Positions 55,466 through 64,000 of a stretch of 64,000 nucleotides of DNA are shown one piece after another. Origin of the DNA: JADGRF01 sp035274465 (lineage in GTDB: Bacteria > Myxococcota_A > Polyangia > Polyangiales > JAFGIB01); assembly GCA_035274465.1 (NCBI GenBank), contig DATEOF010000093.1, positions 62,001 to 126,000 on the forward strand. The letters run 5' to 3'. Each line of letters starts with the position of its first letter. Position 1 is the stretch's first letter. The position numbers were made by a program, and so were the translations under genes. The notes under the pieces are model-generated. The model searched no databases and was not told the origin of the DNA. It saw nothing but the letters and a program-made list of their open reading frames with translations.

Positions 55466-57208
55466 ATGGGCATGCGTCGTTCGCATCGAGCTGCCGTGCT
55501 GGCGCTTGGTTTGTGCGCGTGCACGTCGGGAACCATTGAAGATTCGATTCCCGGTCCCGGTGAGACCGGCTTCGATGCTTCGCGCGATCCCGGTGCGCCG
55601 ATCTCCGGAAGCGCTGGGGTCAGCGGAAATTCTGGCGCCCCAAAACCAGGTGCGAGCGCGGGCTCGGCTGCAGCTCCGGGCGGCAGCGGCAAGGCCGAGA
55701 CCCCGGTCGCCTCGAGCGCCTTCCCACGCCTGAGTCACCGGCAATGGGCCGCGAGCGTGCGCGATCTGCTGTTCCTCGACGCCCTCCCTGACGTCAGCGG
55801 GTTCAGCAATGACGCTCCGACGGGGACCGCGTTCGACAACAACGGTGGCGCGCTGGTCGTGAGCGCGGCGCTCGAGACCGACTACGAAGGTGCGGTCGAA
55901 AAGCAGGCGGCGGATCTCGTCGCCAACTCTGGGCGGCTCGCCAAGGTCGGTCCCACCAGCTGGCCGGCGGACGCCGACGGCCAGGCGAAGAGCTTCGTGA
56001 ACACGTTCGGCGAGCGCGCGCTGCGCCGGCCGCTGTCAGCGGCAGAGGTGACCAGCTACGTGGCGCTGTTCAAGCGCGGGCCGGAGTTCTTTCCGGGCGT
56101 GGATGCCAAGCTGGCCGGCGCACAGATCACCGTGCAGGCGATGCTGCTGTCGCCGGCGTTTCTGTACCGAATCGAGCTCGGCAAGGGCAAGCTGGCAGGC
56201 GGCGCGATCGATCTCAGCGACTACGAGATCGCCAGCAGGCTGTCCTTCATGCTCTGGGATTCCACGCCCGACGCGCAGCTGATGGCTGCGGCCAAAGCGG
56301 GCGAGCTCCACGACGCCGGCAAGCTCGCGGCCCAGGCGCGGCGCATGCTGGCTGATCCTCGTGCGGGCGAGAAGTTGGACGAGTTTCATCGCCAGCTGCT
56401 CGAGCTGCGGCGTTACGACAGCCTGCACCCGCAAGGCTTGCCCGACACGATCGGGGCCTCGATGCGCAAGGAGACCGAGCGCTTCGTGCACGACGTGACC
56501 GTGGATCACGACGGCGGCCTGTCGCAGCTGCTGACGGCGAGCCACAGCTTCGTGAACAAGGATCTGGCCGCGCTCTACGGCGTGACGGGCAGCTTCGGCG
56601 CCGACCTCACGCGCGTCGAGCTCGACCCGAAGCAGCGCGCCGGCTTGCTCACGCAGTCGGGCTTTCTCACCTATCGCTCGGGCGACACCGCGCCGATCCT
56701 GCGCGGCGTGTTCGTGAACGAGAAGATCCTGTGCGCGGAGCTGCCTCCGCCGCCGGTATTCACGCCGCCCAAGCTCACCGGCACCACGCGCCGCGAGCGC
56801 GTCAATTCCGTGACCGGCGAGGGCACCTGCGGCGCGAGCTGTCACGCGCGCGTGATCAACCCGGCGGGCTATCCGCTCGAGTACTTCGACGACGCCGGCC
56901 GCTACCGCACCATGGACAACGGCAAGAACGTCGACGGCTCGGCCTCGTACATGTTCCGCGACGGCGCGCAGATGTACTCCGGACCGATCGAGTGGAGCCA
57001 CGCGATCAGCGACAGCAGCGAAGCGCACGAGTGCTACGTGCGGCACTGGATCGAGTTCGGCTTTGGCCGCCCCGAGGGCGCCGGCGACGAGCCGCTGATC
57101 GCACGCGTGGCCGAGGCTTCACGCGAGACCGGGCTGTCAGTGAAGGAGATCCTGGTCGCGCTGGTACAGAGCCCGAGCTTCCGCACGCGCCTGGAGCAGC
57201 AGCCATGA
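55466..57208 (+). CDS. DUF1592/DUF1588 family cytochrome-like lipoprotein
   Basis: 580 residues from the ATG at 55466 (a second ATG lies two codons on). A lipobox (VLALGLCACTS) and a Gly/Ser/Pro linker (to about 85) precede the tandem DUF1587/1595/1592/1588/1585-type domains: RLSHRQWAASVRDLL, AFLYRIELG, YEIASRLSFMLWDS, GLLTQSGFLTYRS. A Cys motif CGASCH occurs in the DUF1588 part, with three residues between the Cys instead of the usual two. The family is widespread in Planctomycetes and Myxococcota; the activity is unproven, though it is thought to be extracellular and heme-linked. ATGA overlap with the DUF1552 gene. Confidence 0.85.
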   Translation: MGMRRSHRAAVLALGLCACTSGTIEDSIPGPGETGFDASRDPGAPISGSAGVSGNSGAPKPGASAGSAAAPGGSGKAETPVASSAFPRLSHRQWAASVRDLLFLDALPDVSGFSNDAPTGTAFDNNGGALVVSAALETDYEGAVEKQAADLVANSGRLAKVGPTSWPADADGQAKSFVNTFGERALRRPLSAAEVTSYVALFKRGPEFFPGVDAKLAGAQITVQAMLLSPAFLYRIELGKGKLAGGAIDLSDYEIASRLSFMLWDSTPDAQLMAAAKAGELHDAGKLAAQARRMLADPRAGEKLDEFHRQLLELRRYDSLHPQGLPDTIGASMRKETERFVHDVTVDHDGGLSQLLTASHSFVNKDLAALYGVTGSFGADLTRVELDPKQRAGLLTQSGFLTYRSGDTAPILRGVFVNEKILCAELPPPPVFTPPKLTGTTRRERVNSVTGEGTCGASCHARVINPAGYPLEYFDDAGRYRTMDNGKNVDGSASYMFRDGAQMYSGPIEWSHAISDSSEAHECYVRHWIEFGFGRPEGAGDEPLIARVAEASRETGLSVKEILVALVQSPSFRTRLEQQP

Positions 57209-58605
57209 GCAAGTCAGGAACGTTCTCGCGCCGCAGGTTCTTGCGAGGCGCCGGCACGGTGCTGGTGGGCCTGCCGATGCTGGACGTGTTCGCGCGCAGC
57301 CCCGCGGGCGCACAGGACATGAAGCGGCGCTTCGCGGTGTTCATCCGACAGGGCAACGGCGTCGCGCAGGCCGGCAACGGCGAGCCCGAGCGCTTCTGGC
57401 CCAAGGCCCTAGGCGCGCTCACCACCGCCGGCATGCAGGCCGAGACCGATCGCGCCGTGGTCGAGCTCGCCAGCTACGCGAACAAGCTGCTGCTCGTGCG
57501 CGGGACCAAGTTCGCGTTTCCAGGCAACGGCTGCGGGCACTCCGGCGGCGGCAACCAGGTGCTGACCGCCCAGAAGGTGTCGAGCGATCCGAGCGGCGCG
57601 AAGTCGCTGGCGATGGGCGAATCGGTCGACACGCGCATGGCGCGCGAGATCAACCCGCAGGGCCGTGATCCGTTGACGCTGCTGACCGGCGCGACTCAGG
57701 GCTACCTGCCGGTCGTGCTGTCGTATCGTGGCGCGAAGATGCTGCGCGGCGCGGACAACGATCCGTTCGTGGTCTACAAGCGCATGACGGGCCTGGCAGG
57801 CATGGACGCCGGCGTGGTTCAGCAGATCGCCTCGCGGCGCAAGAGCGTGAACGATCTGATCCGCGGCCAGTTGAACGACTTCCTCGGCCGCACGGACTTG
57901 AGCGGCGACGATCGCAAGCGGCTCGACCTGCACCTCAGCTCGATCCGCGATGTCGAGGTCCGCATGGGTTGCACGCTGGCCGACATGCGGCAGCGCGAGC
58001 TCGACGCGGTCAATCCCACCGACGGCAAGAACTACGTGCAGGTCACGCAGATGCACATGGATCTGGTGGCGCTGTCGTTCGCCTGCGACTACTCGCGCGT
58101 GGCCACGATCCAGATGGGACAAGGCAACGACGCCACGCAGTTCTCCATCCCGGGCTTTCGCAACGGCGAGACCCTGCCGCGTTTCCACCAGATCTCGCAC
58201 CGCATCTACAGCGACGGTGCCGAGGGCGATCCGATCGAAGGGGCGCAGGAGATGCACCACCAGATCGACAAGCTGCACGCGCGCCTGTTCAAGTACCTGC
58301 TCGACAAGCTCGCGAGCTACTCGACGCCCGAGGGGACGCTCTTGGACAGCGGTGTGGCGGCGTGGACGAATGATTTAGGCCACGGAGTCAGCCACAACTA
58401 CCAAAACATTCCGTGGGTGCTGGCCGGTAGCGCTGGTGGTTTCCTCAAACAAGGCCAGTACATCGACGCCGGCAACGTGACCCACAACAAGTTGTTCAAC
58501 ACGCTGCTGACAGCGGTGGGCGTGCGCAAGGCCGACGGGTCCCCCGTAGATGACTTCGGGGACCCGAGCCTGGCGAAGGGTTTGATCGAGTCCATGAAGG
58601 CATGA
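57205..58605 (+). CDS. DUF1552 family protein with Tat signal
   Basis: 466 residues. The ATG overlaps the stop of the DUF1592 gene. The N-terminus has a twin-arginine signal (SRRRFLRGAG followed by TVLVGLPML), so it is exported folded. The body is DUF1552: RFAVFIRQGNGVAQ, ANKLLLVRGTKF, GCGHSGGGNQVLTA and NDLGHGVSHNYQNIPWVLAG. DUF1552 proteins nearly always accompany DUF1592 proteins; the pair probably forms one exported unit, enzymatic activity not established. Confidence 0.88.
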   Translation: MSKSGTFSRRRFLRGAGTVLVGLPMLDVFARSPAGAQDMKRRFAVFIRQGNGVAQAGNGEPERFWPKALGALTTAGMQAETDRAVVELASYANKLLLVRGTKFAFPGNGCGHSGGGNQVLTAQKVSSDPSGAKSLAMGESVDTRMAREINPQGRDPLTLLTGATQGYLPVVLSYRGAKMLRGADNDPFVVYKRMTGLAGMDAGVVQQIASRRKSVNDLIRGQLNDFLGRTDLSGDDRKRLDLHLSSIRDVEVRMGCTLADMRQRELDAVNPTDGKNYVQVTQMHMDLVALSFACDYSRVATIQMGQGNDATQFSIPGFRNGETLPRFHQISHRIYSDGAEGDPIEGAQEMHHQIDKLHARLFKYLLDKLASYSTPEGTLLDSGVAAWTNDLGHGVSHNYQNIPWVLAGSAGGFLKQGQYIDAGNVTHNKLFNTLLTAVGVRKADGSPVDDFGDPSLAKGLIESMKA

Positions 58606-58636
58606 GGCGCGTGGTTTTGGTACAACCACGAGTGTG

Positions 58637-59074
58637 ATGCCGTTGCTGGAGTTTCCCACGGACCTCGAGGTGCGGATCGACACCGCGCGCGGCGGCTTCG
58701 TCAAGCGGCGCGACGACGGCCGAATCGAGTTCGTGTCGCCGCTGCCCTGCCCGTTCAACTACGGCAGCGCCCACGGGACGCAAGCCGCGGACGGCGATCG
58801 CGAGGACGTGATCGTGCTGGGGAACAGGCTTGCGCGAGGCAGCGAGGTGCGAGTGCGCGTGATCGGACGCGTGCGCTTCGTCGACGCCGGCGTGGACGAT
58901 CACAAGTGGCTGTGCGGCGATCGACTGACGCGGCGCGAGCTCCGGCTGGTCGGCCGCTTCTTCAAGCTCTACGCGCGCGCCAAGCGCGTCCTGAACGCGC
59001 TGCGCGGTGCCGGCGGGCCCACGCGCTTCGAGGGCATCGAAGTGCCGGAGAGCGCGCTCATGCCGGCGCGGTGA
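58637..59074 (+). CDS. Inorganic pyrophosphatase-like protein, degenerate
   Basis: 145 residues from the ATG at 58637, without a strong ribosome binding site. By eye it aligns to soluble class I inorganic pyrophosphatases: PCPFNYGSAHGT, ADGDREDVIVLG (the DGDxxD metal-binding set) and RFVDAGVDDHKWLC (the DxxxxDxK set). Metal-binding Asp residues are kept. The equivalents of E. coli Lys29, Glu31, Arg43 and Lys142 seem to be missing, and it is shorter than most family members (about 175). It could be a specialised phosphatase or inactive. Six bases separate it from the DUF3025 gene. Confidence 0.65.
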   Translation: MPLLEFPTDLEVRIDTARGGFVKRRDDGRIEFVSPLPCPFNYGSAHGTQAADGDREDVIVLGNRLARGSEVRVRVIGRVRFVDAGVDDHKWLCGDRLTRRELRLVGRFFKLYARAKRVLNALRGAGGPTRFEGIEVPESALMPAR

Positions 59075-59080
59075 AGCTTC

Positions 59081-59869
59081 ATGGCGCTGCGCCACACGCT
59101 GGGTTGGGAGCCGCGGTTCGTCGAGCGAAGTCCGTGGTTTTGGCCGCTGTCGGCTGCCGCGGGGCGGTTCGAGCAGTGCGCGGAGTGGCCGTCGCGGCAG
59201 GAGCTTGATCGCGCCTACGCTGAGCTTGCGCTGCCGCTCGGGGCGGAGCCGCTGAGCTTTGCCGAGAACGTTCGCAAGGCCGACAAGCGCGAAGGCGAGC
59301 GCGTCGTGCTCGAGCGCCTGTACGACGGCCGGATCACCTGCGCCAGCGAGGTGCCGACGCGGGAGCGTGACTGGCACGACTTCTTCAACGCGTTGTGCTT
59401 CATGACCTACCCGCGCGCGAAGCGAGCGCTGCACCGCAGGCAGTACGCCCTACTCTGCCAGCGTGTGGATGTCACGGCGCCGCGACTGCCGCCCGCGCGC
59501 ACGCCCGAGCAGGATGCGCTGACGCTGTTCGACGAAGGCGGGGCGGTGATCGCGGCGGAGCCGGAGGAGTACCAGCAGCTGATGGCGGCTCCGGAGTACG
59601 AACGAACGCCGCTTCTCACAGCGTTCACGGAGCAAGGCGGCGTCAAGGTGCTCGCCTTCGGCCACGCGCTGTTCGAACACCTGGTGGAGGGTCTGCGCTG
59701 CCCGGGTGGATCGACGCGGGTGGTGTGTTTGCCGAGCGTACGCTGCGATCAGCGCGAGTTTCTCGCGGCGGTCGATCGCGCGGTCGCCGAGTTGTTGGCG
59801 GACGCCACGCTCTTTCGCGCGCCGCGCGAGGGAGCCCACATGCGGCTGGATACGCTCGGCTTGCGCTAG
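59081..59869 (+). CDS. DUF3025 domain protein
   Basis: 262 residues from an ATG six bases after the pyrophosphatase-like gene. The DUF3025 signature is seen in WHDFFNALCFMTYPRAKRALHRRQ, with ALTLFDEGGAV following, and the C-terminal AFGHALFEHL is also typical. There is no signal peptide, so it is cytoplasmic. Function of the family is unknown. Its tight spacing with the pyrophosphatase-like gene suggests a joint role that is not established. Confidence 0.85.
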   Translation: MALRHTLGWEPRFVERSPWFWPLSAAAGRFEQCAEWPSRQELDRAYAELALPLGAEPLSFAENVRKADKREGERVVLERLYDGRITCASEVPTRERDWHDFFNALCFMTYPRAKRALHRRQYALLCQRVDVTAPRLPPARTPEQDALTLFDEGGAVIAAEPEEYQQLMAAPEYERTPLLTAFTEQGGVKVLAFGHALFEHLVEGLRCPGGSTRVVCLPSVRCDQREFLAAVDRAVAELLADATLFRAPREGAHMRLDTLGLR

Positions 59870-59958
59870 TGCTGCGCCGGGCGGGTGCGGTTTTGCAACT
59901 AGGAACATGAGCAGGAACACGAAACTAGCAACGCGCGTCTCGCCTCCCTGCCCGCGGT

Positions 59959-60798
59959 CTAGGGTAGACCGGCGCCCGGAACCTCGACCGACACGACATC
60001 CACCCGCGCGCTCGACTTCCCCTGCAACAACTCCTCGTGCGTCGTCTTCGCGCTCAAGCAAAACAGCGTCCGCCCGTCCTCGCCACCCAACACGCACGCC
60101 ACCGCGCGGCGTCCCGGCGTCTCGATCCGCTTCAGCACGCGCCCATCGCGCGCGATCCGCACGAACGCGTCGGACTCGAACGACGCGACCCACACGGCAC
60201 CCTCGGCGTCCAAGCAAATCCCATCCGGTTCGCGAACATCCCCGAACGTCCGCAGCGGCGTGAGCGAGCCATCCGCCGCGATCTCGAACTCCGCCAACCG
60301 GTGCGCCCCACTCTCAGCGACGATCAGCGTCTTGCCATCGGCAGTGATCGCGATCCCGTTCGGGAAGTGCAGCCCTTCCGCGACCACCCGCGTGCTGCAG
60401 TCCGGGTTCACGAGCAAGATCCGCCCGACCGGCCCAGCTTGATTCGCCGGCGTCTGCAACAGATCGAACCCGAGATCGCCCACATACGCGCGCCCGCTCC
60501 CATCGATGATCATGTCGTCCAGCGTCCCGTTCGCGAGCGACGACAGATCCGCGTACGCCGTCATCTTCCCGTGATTGCAGCGGTACAGCTTCTGCCGAAA
60601 CATCGACACGACGACCAGGTCGCCCTTCGGCAGAAACCCGAGCCCCGACGGCACCCCGTTGATCTTGCAAACCAACTCGCTGGTGCGATTGAGCGTCGCT
60701 TTCAGCACCTTGCTGGTCAGCGTGTCACACAGAAACAGGTGACCGTCGTGGAACCGCGGCGACTCGAAATACATGCCGCGCTCGATCAGGGTACGCAT
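59959..60798 (-). CDS. SMP-30/gluconolactonase-like propeller enzyme
   Basis: 279 residues from the ATG at 60798. It is a six-bladed SMP-30/LRE propeller with ESPRFHDGHLFLCDT (first metal-binding Glu), IDGSGRAYVGDLGFD, FPNGIAITADGKTLIVAES (the Asn of the metal site) and EPDGICLDAEGAVWVA (the metal-binding Asp). The family hydrolyses sugar lactones and some esters using one divalent metal ion. No signal peptide is seen. It is divergent from the PhoX-like gene, 165 bases away. Confidence 0.85.
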   Translation of the reverse strand: MRTLIERGMYFESPRFHDGHLFLCDTLTSKVLKATLNRTSELVCKINGVPSGLGFLPKGDLVVVSMFRQKLYRCNHGKMTAYADLSSLANGTLDDMIIDGSGRAYVGDLGFDLLQTPANQAGPVGRILLVNPDCSTRVVAEGLHFPNGIAITADGKTLIVAESGAHRLAEFEIAADGSLTPLRTFGDVREPDGICLDAEGAVWVASFESDAFVRIARDGRVLKRIETPGRRAVACVLGGEDGRTLFCLSAKTTHEELLQGKSSARVDVVSVEVPGAGLP

Positions 60799-60963
60799 GC
60801 GTAGCGGCTTCGAACGGTAACAGAAACGTCCGCGCAAGGCAGCTAGCCGTACTTGGGAGTGCTGACACTCGATCTTCACACTGGCCAAACGGTCCTGTCA
60901 CTGGACCCGTATACGCCAGCTGACCTGTCCCGGGCTGGGCGGCCTGGGCAGATCGAGGGTGTC

Positions 60964-62814
60964 ATGTCCAAGCGAGTGCTGGTTACGTGTGCCGTGGTGT
61001 GTGCGCTCACGGGGCTGGGCTTCAAAGGCTGCCCCAACAATCGCCTCGAAGGCTTCTTCATCACCGAGCTCGAGCCGGCGAAGACCGATGCCGAGAAGCG
61101 CCAGGTGCGCGCCTCGGAGCTGGCCGTGGTCGATCAGCGGCCGTCGCGGATCGGGTTCAGCTCGGTGCTGCGCTCGGGCCAGCTGGTGGGCGATGCCACG
61201 ATTGCGTTCGGCGAACAGGTCGATGATCACGGGAAGCCGATCCTGGTCGCCGACGGTTCCAAGGCGATCGCCGACTCGAACGACTTCACCTCGCTGCTGG
61301 AGGTGCACGGCAAGCTGTTCTCGGTCGCGCAGTTCGAGAGCCAGCCGGGCGCGATGTACCTGACCGAGCTCGAGCTCGAGCGCGCGACGGGTAAGCTCAC
61401 GGCCCGCAGCACCAAGCCGCTCGATCTCTCCGGGATCCACGGCATCTGGAACCCGTGCGCGGGTTCGGTCACGCCCTGGAACACGCACCTCGGCAGCGAG
61501 GAGTACGAGCCGGACGCCAAGAAGGGCCAGACCGCTGCCGCGACCATGGCGAAGTTCTTCGGCGGTGGCAGCGTGCAAGACGGCGATGCGACCAAGCCGA
61601 ACCCGTACTTCTACGGCTATCCGGTCGAGGTCGCGATCACCTCGGGCAGCGGCGACTACTCGGTGAACAAGCACTACAGCATGGGTCGCTTCGCCCACGA
61701 GCTTTCGTACGTCATGCCGGACCAGCGGACCGTGTACGAGAGCGACGACGGTACCAACGTCGGCTTGTTCATGTACGTCGCCGACAAGCCCGGCGATCTG
61801 AGCGCAGGCAAGCTGTACGCGGCCAAGTGGCTGCAGACCAGCCCCGCGGGCCAGTCGGCGCTCGGTACCGCGGACATCTCCTTCGTCGAGCTCGGCCACG
61901 CCAAGGACAAACAGATCTCCGCGCTGATCGACAGCGGCGTCACCTTCGCCGATATCTTCGACGCAGTCGCCCCCAACGCCGACACCACGTGCCCCGAAGG
62001 CTACATCTCGGTCAACGCCAACGGCGTGGGCCAGGAGTGCCTCAAGCTCAAGGACGGCAAGGAGCAGGCCGCGGCCTTCCTCGAGACGCGCCGCTACGCC
62101 GGGTACCTCGGCGCGACGCTGGAGTTCCGCAAGGAAGAAGGCATTACGTTCGATGCCGAGGGCGGCAAGCTCTACGTGGCGTACAGCGAAGTCCAGTACG
62201 GCATGGAAGATGGCAAGAAGAACGGCACCGCCAACACGGCCTACGACGTCGGCACCGCGAACGACATCAAGCTCAAGTTCAACACCTGCGGCGCGGTCTA
62301 CGCGTACGACGTCGGTGGCGCCGAGGGCATCGACAGCAAGTACGTGCTCGAGCGCGCGCAGGGTTTGCTGAGCGGCCGCATGACGCAGGCGATCGACCCG
62401 ATGTCGATCGACTCGGCCAGCATCCCCGCCTACGCCGCGGACAGTCCGTTCGTAAATTCGACCTGCGACATCGACGGCATCGCCAACCCCGACAACCTCA
62501 CCTTCGTGCCGGGTCGCAACGTGCTGATCATCGGCGAGGACTCGACCGACGGGCACCAGAACGATGCAGTGTGGACCTACGATCTCGAGCGCAAGGAGCT
62601 CACGCGCATCCTGACCACGCCGTATGGCGCCGAGACCACCTCGGTCTATTACTACCCCGACTTCGCCGGCAACTCGTACATCGTCAGCGTGGTCCAGCAC
62701 CCGTACGGCGAGAGCGACACCGACAAGCTGCAGGATCCGGCCGAGAAGCACTCGTACTTCGGCGTGGTAGGGCCGCTCGCCAACCCGCGCACGGATCGCG
62801 GTCGCTCGAAGTGA
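60964..62814 (+). CDS. PhoX-like (DUF839) phosphatase, secreted
   Basis: 616 residues from the ATG at 60964 with GAGGGTGTC upstream. The hydrophobic N-terminus (VLVTCAVVCALTGLGF) is a signal sequence; there is no twin Arg. The rest resembles the PhoX/DUF839 propeller: GSVTPWNTHLGSEEYEPDA near residue 170, GRFAHELSYVMPDQRTVYES, and the late DGIANPDNLTFVPGRNVLII with Asn/Glu/Asp metal-ligand positions. PhoX enzymes are calcium/iron phosphatases in the periplasm. Activity in this divergent member is not proven. Its stop overlaps the start of the next gene (GTGA). Confidence 0.8.
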   Translation: MSKRVLVTCAVVCALTGLGFKGCPNNRLEGFFITELEPAKTDAEKRQVRASELAVVDQRPSRIGFSSVLRSGQLVGDATIAFGEQVDDHGKPILVADGSKAIADSNDFTSLLEVHGKLFSVAQFESQPGAMYLTELELERATGKLTARSTKPLDLSGIHGIWNPCAGSVTPWNTHLGSEEYEPDAKKGQTAAATMAKFFGGGSVQDGDATKPNPYFYGYPVEVAITSGSGDYSVNKHYSMGRFAHELSYVMPDQRTVYESDDGTNVGLFMYVADKPGDLSAGKLYAAKWLQTSPAGQSALGTADISFVELGHAKDKQISALIDSGVTFADIFDAVAPNADTTCPEGYISVNANGVGQECLKLKDGKEQAAAFLETRRYAGYLGATLEFRKEEGITFDAEGGKLYVAYSEVQYGMEDGKKNGTANTAYDVGTANDIKLKFNTCGAVYAYDVGGAEGIDSKYVLERAQGLLSGRMTQAIDPMSIDSASIPAYAADSPFVNSTCDIDGIANPDNLTFVPGRNVLIIGEDSTDGHQNDAVWTYDLERKELTRILTTPYGAETTSVYYYPDFAGNSYIVSVVQHPYGESDTDKLQDPAEKHSYFGVVGPLANPRTDRGRSK

Positions 62815-64000
62815 CTTTGCGGCGGGCGATCGCGGCGCTCGGCTGCCTGATCGGGCTCGCCTGTGCGCGCCAGACGCCCGCCGCTCCCCTTGCTGCGGCG
62901 GGTGCCGGCGGGTTCGATTTGCGCAGTCAGGTGCTGCGCAATCGCATCGCCTACATCCCGCCCCAGTGCTTCACGCAGCTGGCGGATGGGCCCGAGCTGC
63001 GCGCGCAGAATCCCTGCTACGTGTGCCACGCGGACGCGCCCGAGCCCAACATGGCGAGCCAGCCGGAGCTGCAGCTGGCCTACGACTTCCCGCAGGTGCA
63101 GGCGGGGCTGCCCGCGCAGAATCCCTGGCGCAACCTGTTTCGTGATCGCCGCGCCGAGCTGGCGCAGATCAGCGACGCCGAGGTACAAGCGTACGTCGCA
63201 CAGGACAACTACCCCGAGCTGGCAGCGCGGCTCTCGCAGCTGACGGCGTCATGGGACGCGGACCGCAACGGCCGCTGGGACGGCTATCGACCCGACGCCG
63301 CGTTCTGGTTCGATGCGCAGGGCTTCGATCGCGCGCCGGACGGTCGACCGACGGGCTACCGCGTGTTCGCCTACTACCCGCTGCCGGGCGCGTTCATGCC
63401 GGCCAATGGTTCGTTCGACGACGTGATGATCCGGCTGCCGCGCGCGTTTCGCAGCGACGCCCAGGGCCGCGAGGATCTCGCCATGTACGCCATCAACCTG
63501 GCGATCGCCGAGGCCTTGATCCGGCGCGCGGATGTGAGCATCGATCCGGCCGACGAGCGCGCGCTGGGCGTGGATCTGGATCGCGATGGGCAGCTGACGA
63601 CGGCGAGCGTCGTGCGCTACGCGTATCGGCCGCGCGAGCCCGAGTCGATGAGCTGGGTCGGCGCCGCGCGCGGCCAGCGCCTCTCGCCCGGCTTGTTTCC
63701 GGAGGGTACGGAGTTGCTGCACAGCGTGCGCTACCTGCAGCGCGATGCCCGCGGCGCGCTCGTACCTGCGCCGCGCATGAAGGAGCTGCGTTACGCGCGC
63801 AAGCAACGCTGGGTCGGTTGGGCCGAGCTCGCGGACGGCGCGCAGCGCGAAGCCAAGGAGGCTGCCCTGAACCCGGATCGCCCCGAGCAGTTCGCAGGCG
63901 ACGCCGAGCGCGGCCTGCACAACGCGCTGGGCTGGGTCTACCAGGGCTTCATCGAGGACGCGCGCGGTGAGCTGCGGCCGCAGAGCCACGAGGAGACGGT
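62811..64000 (+). CDS. c-type cytochrome-containing lipoprotein, partial
   Basis: The frame starts at a GTG overlapping the PhoX-like stop by 4 bases (GTGA) and is open for 396 codons to the window edge; it is cut before its stop. The N-terminus has a lipobox (LGCLIGLACARQ). One c-type heme motif is visible, NPCYVCHAD, about residue 80. Later regions (WDADRNGRWDGYRPDAAFWF, YPLPGAFMPANGSFDDVMIR) are not assigned. Coupling to the phosphatase-like gene suggests joint export and function. Whether further heme sites follow is beyond the window. Confidence 0.75.
   Translation, partial: MTLRRAIAALGCLIGLACARQTPAAPLAAAGAGGFDLRSQVLRNRIAYIPPQCFTQLADGPELRAQNPCYVCHADAPEPNMASQPELQLAYDFPQVQAGLPAQNPWRNLFRDRRAELAQISDAEVQAYVAQDNYPELAARLSQLTASWDADRNGRWDGYRPDAAFWFDAQGFDRAPDGRPTGYRVFAYYPLPGAFMPANGSFDDVMIRLPRAFRSDAQGREDLAMYAINLAIAEALIRRADVSIDPADERALGVDLDRDGQLTTASVVRYAYRPREPESMSWVGAARGQRLSPGLFPEGTELLHSVRYLQRDARGALVPAPRMKELRYARKQRWVGWAELADGAQREAKEAALNPDRPEQFAGDAERGLHNALGWVYQGFIEDARGELRPQSHEET

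Noticed and set aside
60898..62751. 617-codon minus-strand frame opposite the PhoX-like gene
   Set aside because: Antisense shadow of a high-GC gene; Val/Arg/Gly/Asp-rich with no recognisable motif.

Overview
The window is about 64 kb of high-GC bacterial chromosome (G+C-rich third codon positions nearly throughout) and contains the dnaA-dnaN-recF cluster, so it spans or adjoins the replication origin. The content points to a myxobacterium-like member of the Myxococcota (formerly Deltaproteobacteria), most likely within Polyangia. It has very many lipoproteins and secreted proteins with Cys-rich, thrombospondin-3, FG-GAP or ASP-box modules, a giant Ser/Thr kinase fused to an ATPase and helical repeats, a CHAT protease with TPRs, ECF-type sigma/anti-sigma pairs and the DUF1592/DUF1552 pair. 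This taxonomic call is inference from gene content; no rRNA is present.

Layout. 1-5.6 kb: a minus-strand operon of a propeller lipoprotein, a DUF4331 protein, a TPR lipoprotein and a HupE/UreJ-like membrane protein with an added Cys-rich tail. 5.7-15 kb (plus): an M20 peptidase lipoprotein, an OmpA-like lipoprotein, a CheA-like HPt histidine kinase, a di-heme peroxidase, a small cytochrome c and clpB. Two copies of a 76-bp dispersed repeat lie at 5.7 and 8.2 kb. 15-20.8 kb (minus): secreted hypothetical proteins, a matrixin-vWA metalloprotease, a Cys-rich lipoprotein and a subtilase. 21.2-22.5 kb: a sigma factor and a putative membrane anti-sigma. 22.5-23.9 kb: a gene graveyard with two truncated divergent genes. 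23.9-37.8 kb (minus): an ASP-box propeller protein, a lipase, a 1245-residue membrane/TPR protein of lower G+C, a lipoprotein CHAT protease and a 1369-residue kinase/ATPase.

38-46.5 kb (minus): a tightly coupled seven-gene polysaccharide operon. It runs from a glycoside hydrolase-GT2 fusion through an ABC exporter, two hexapeptide acyltransferases and two glycosyltransferases to a PIG-L deacetylase. Together these could make, modify and export a surface glycan or glycolipid. 47-51 kb: a DNA methyltransferase, rpsU, a calcium-binding-type lipoprotein, an ECF sigma/anti-sigma pair and an outer-membrane barrel protein. 51.3-55.4 kb: dnaA, a candidate oriC, dnaN and recF. 55.5-64 kb: the DUF1592/DUF1552 pair, a degenerate inorganic-pyrophosphatase-like protein, a DUF3025 protein, an SMP-30-like lactonase, a PhoX-like phosphatase and a c-type cytochrome cut by the window edge.

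The parts least explained by known biology are the polysaccharide operon with its GH-GT2 fusion, the periplasm-facing CHAT lipoprotein beside the atypical kinase/ATPase, the HupE-Cys-rich fusion in the DUF4331 operon, and the scarred region at 22.5-23.9 kb. No tRNA, rRNA, insertion sequence or CRISPR array was seen.
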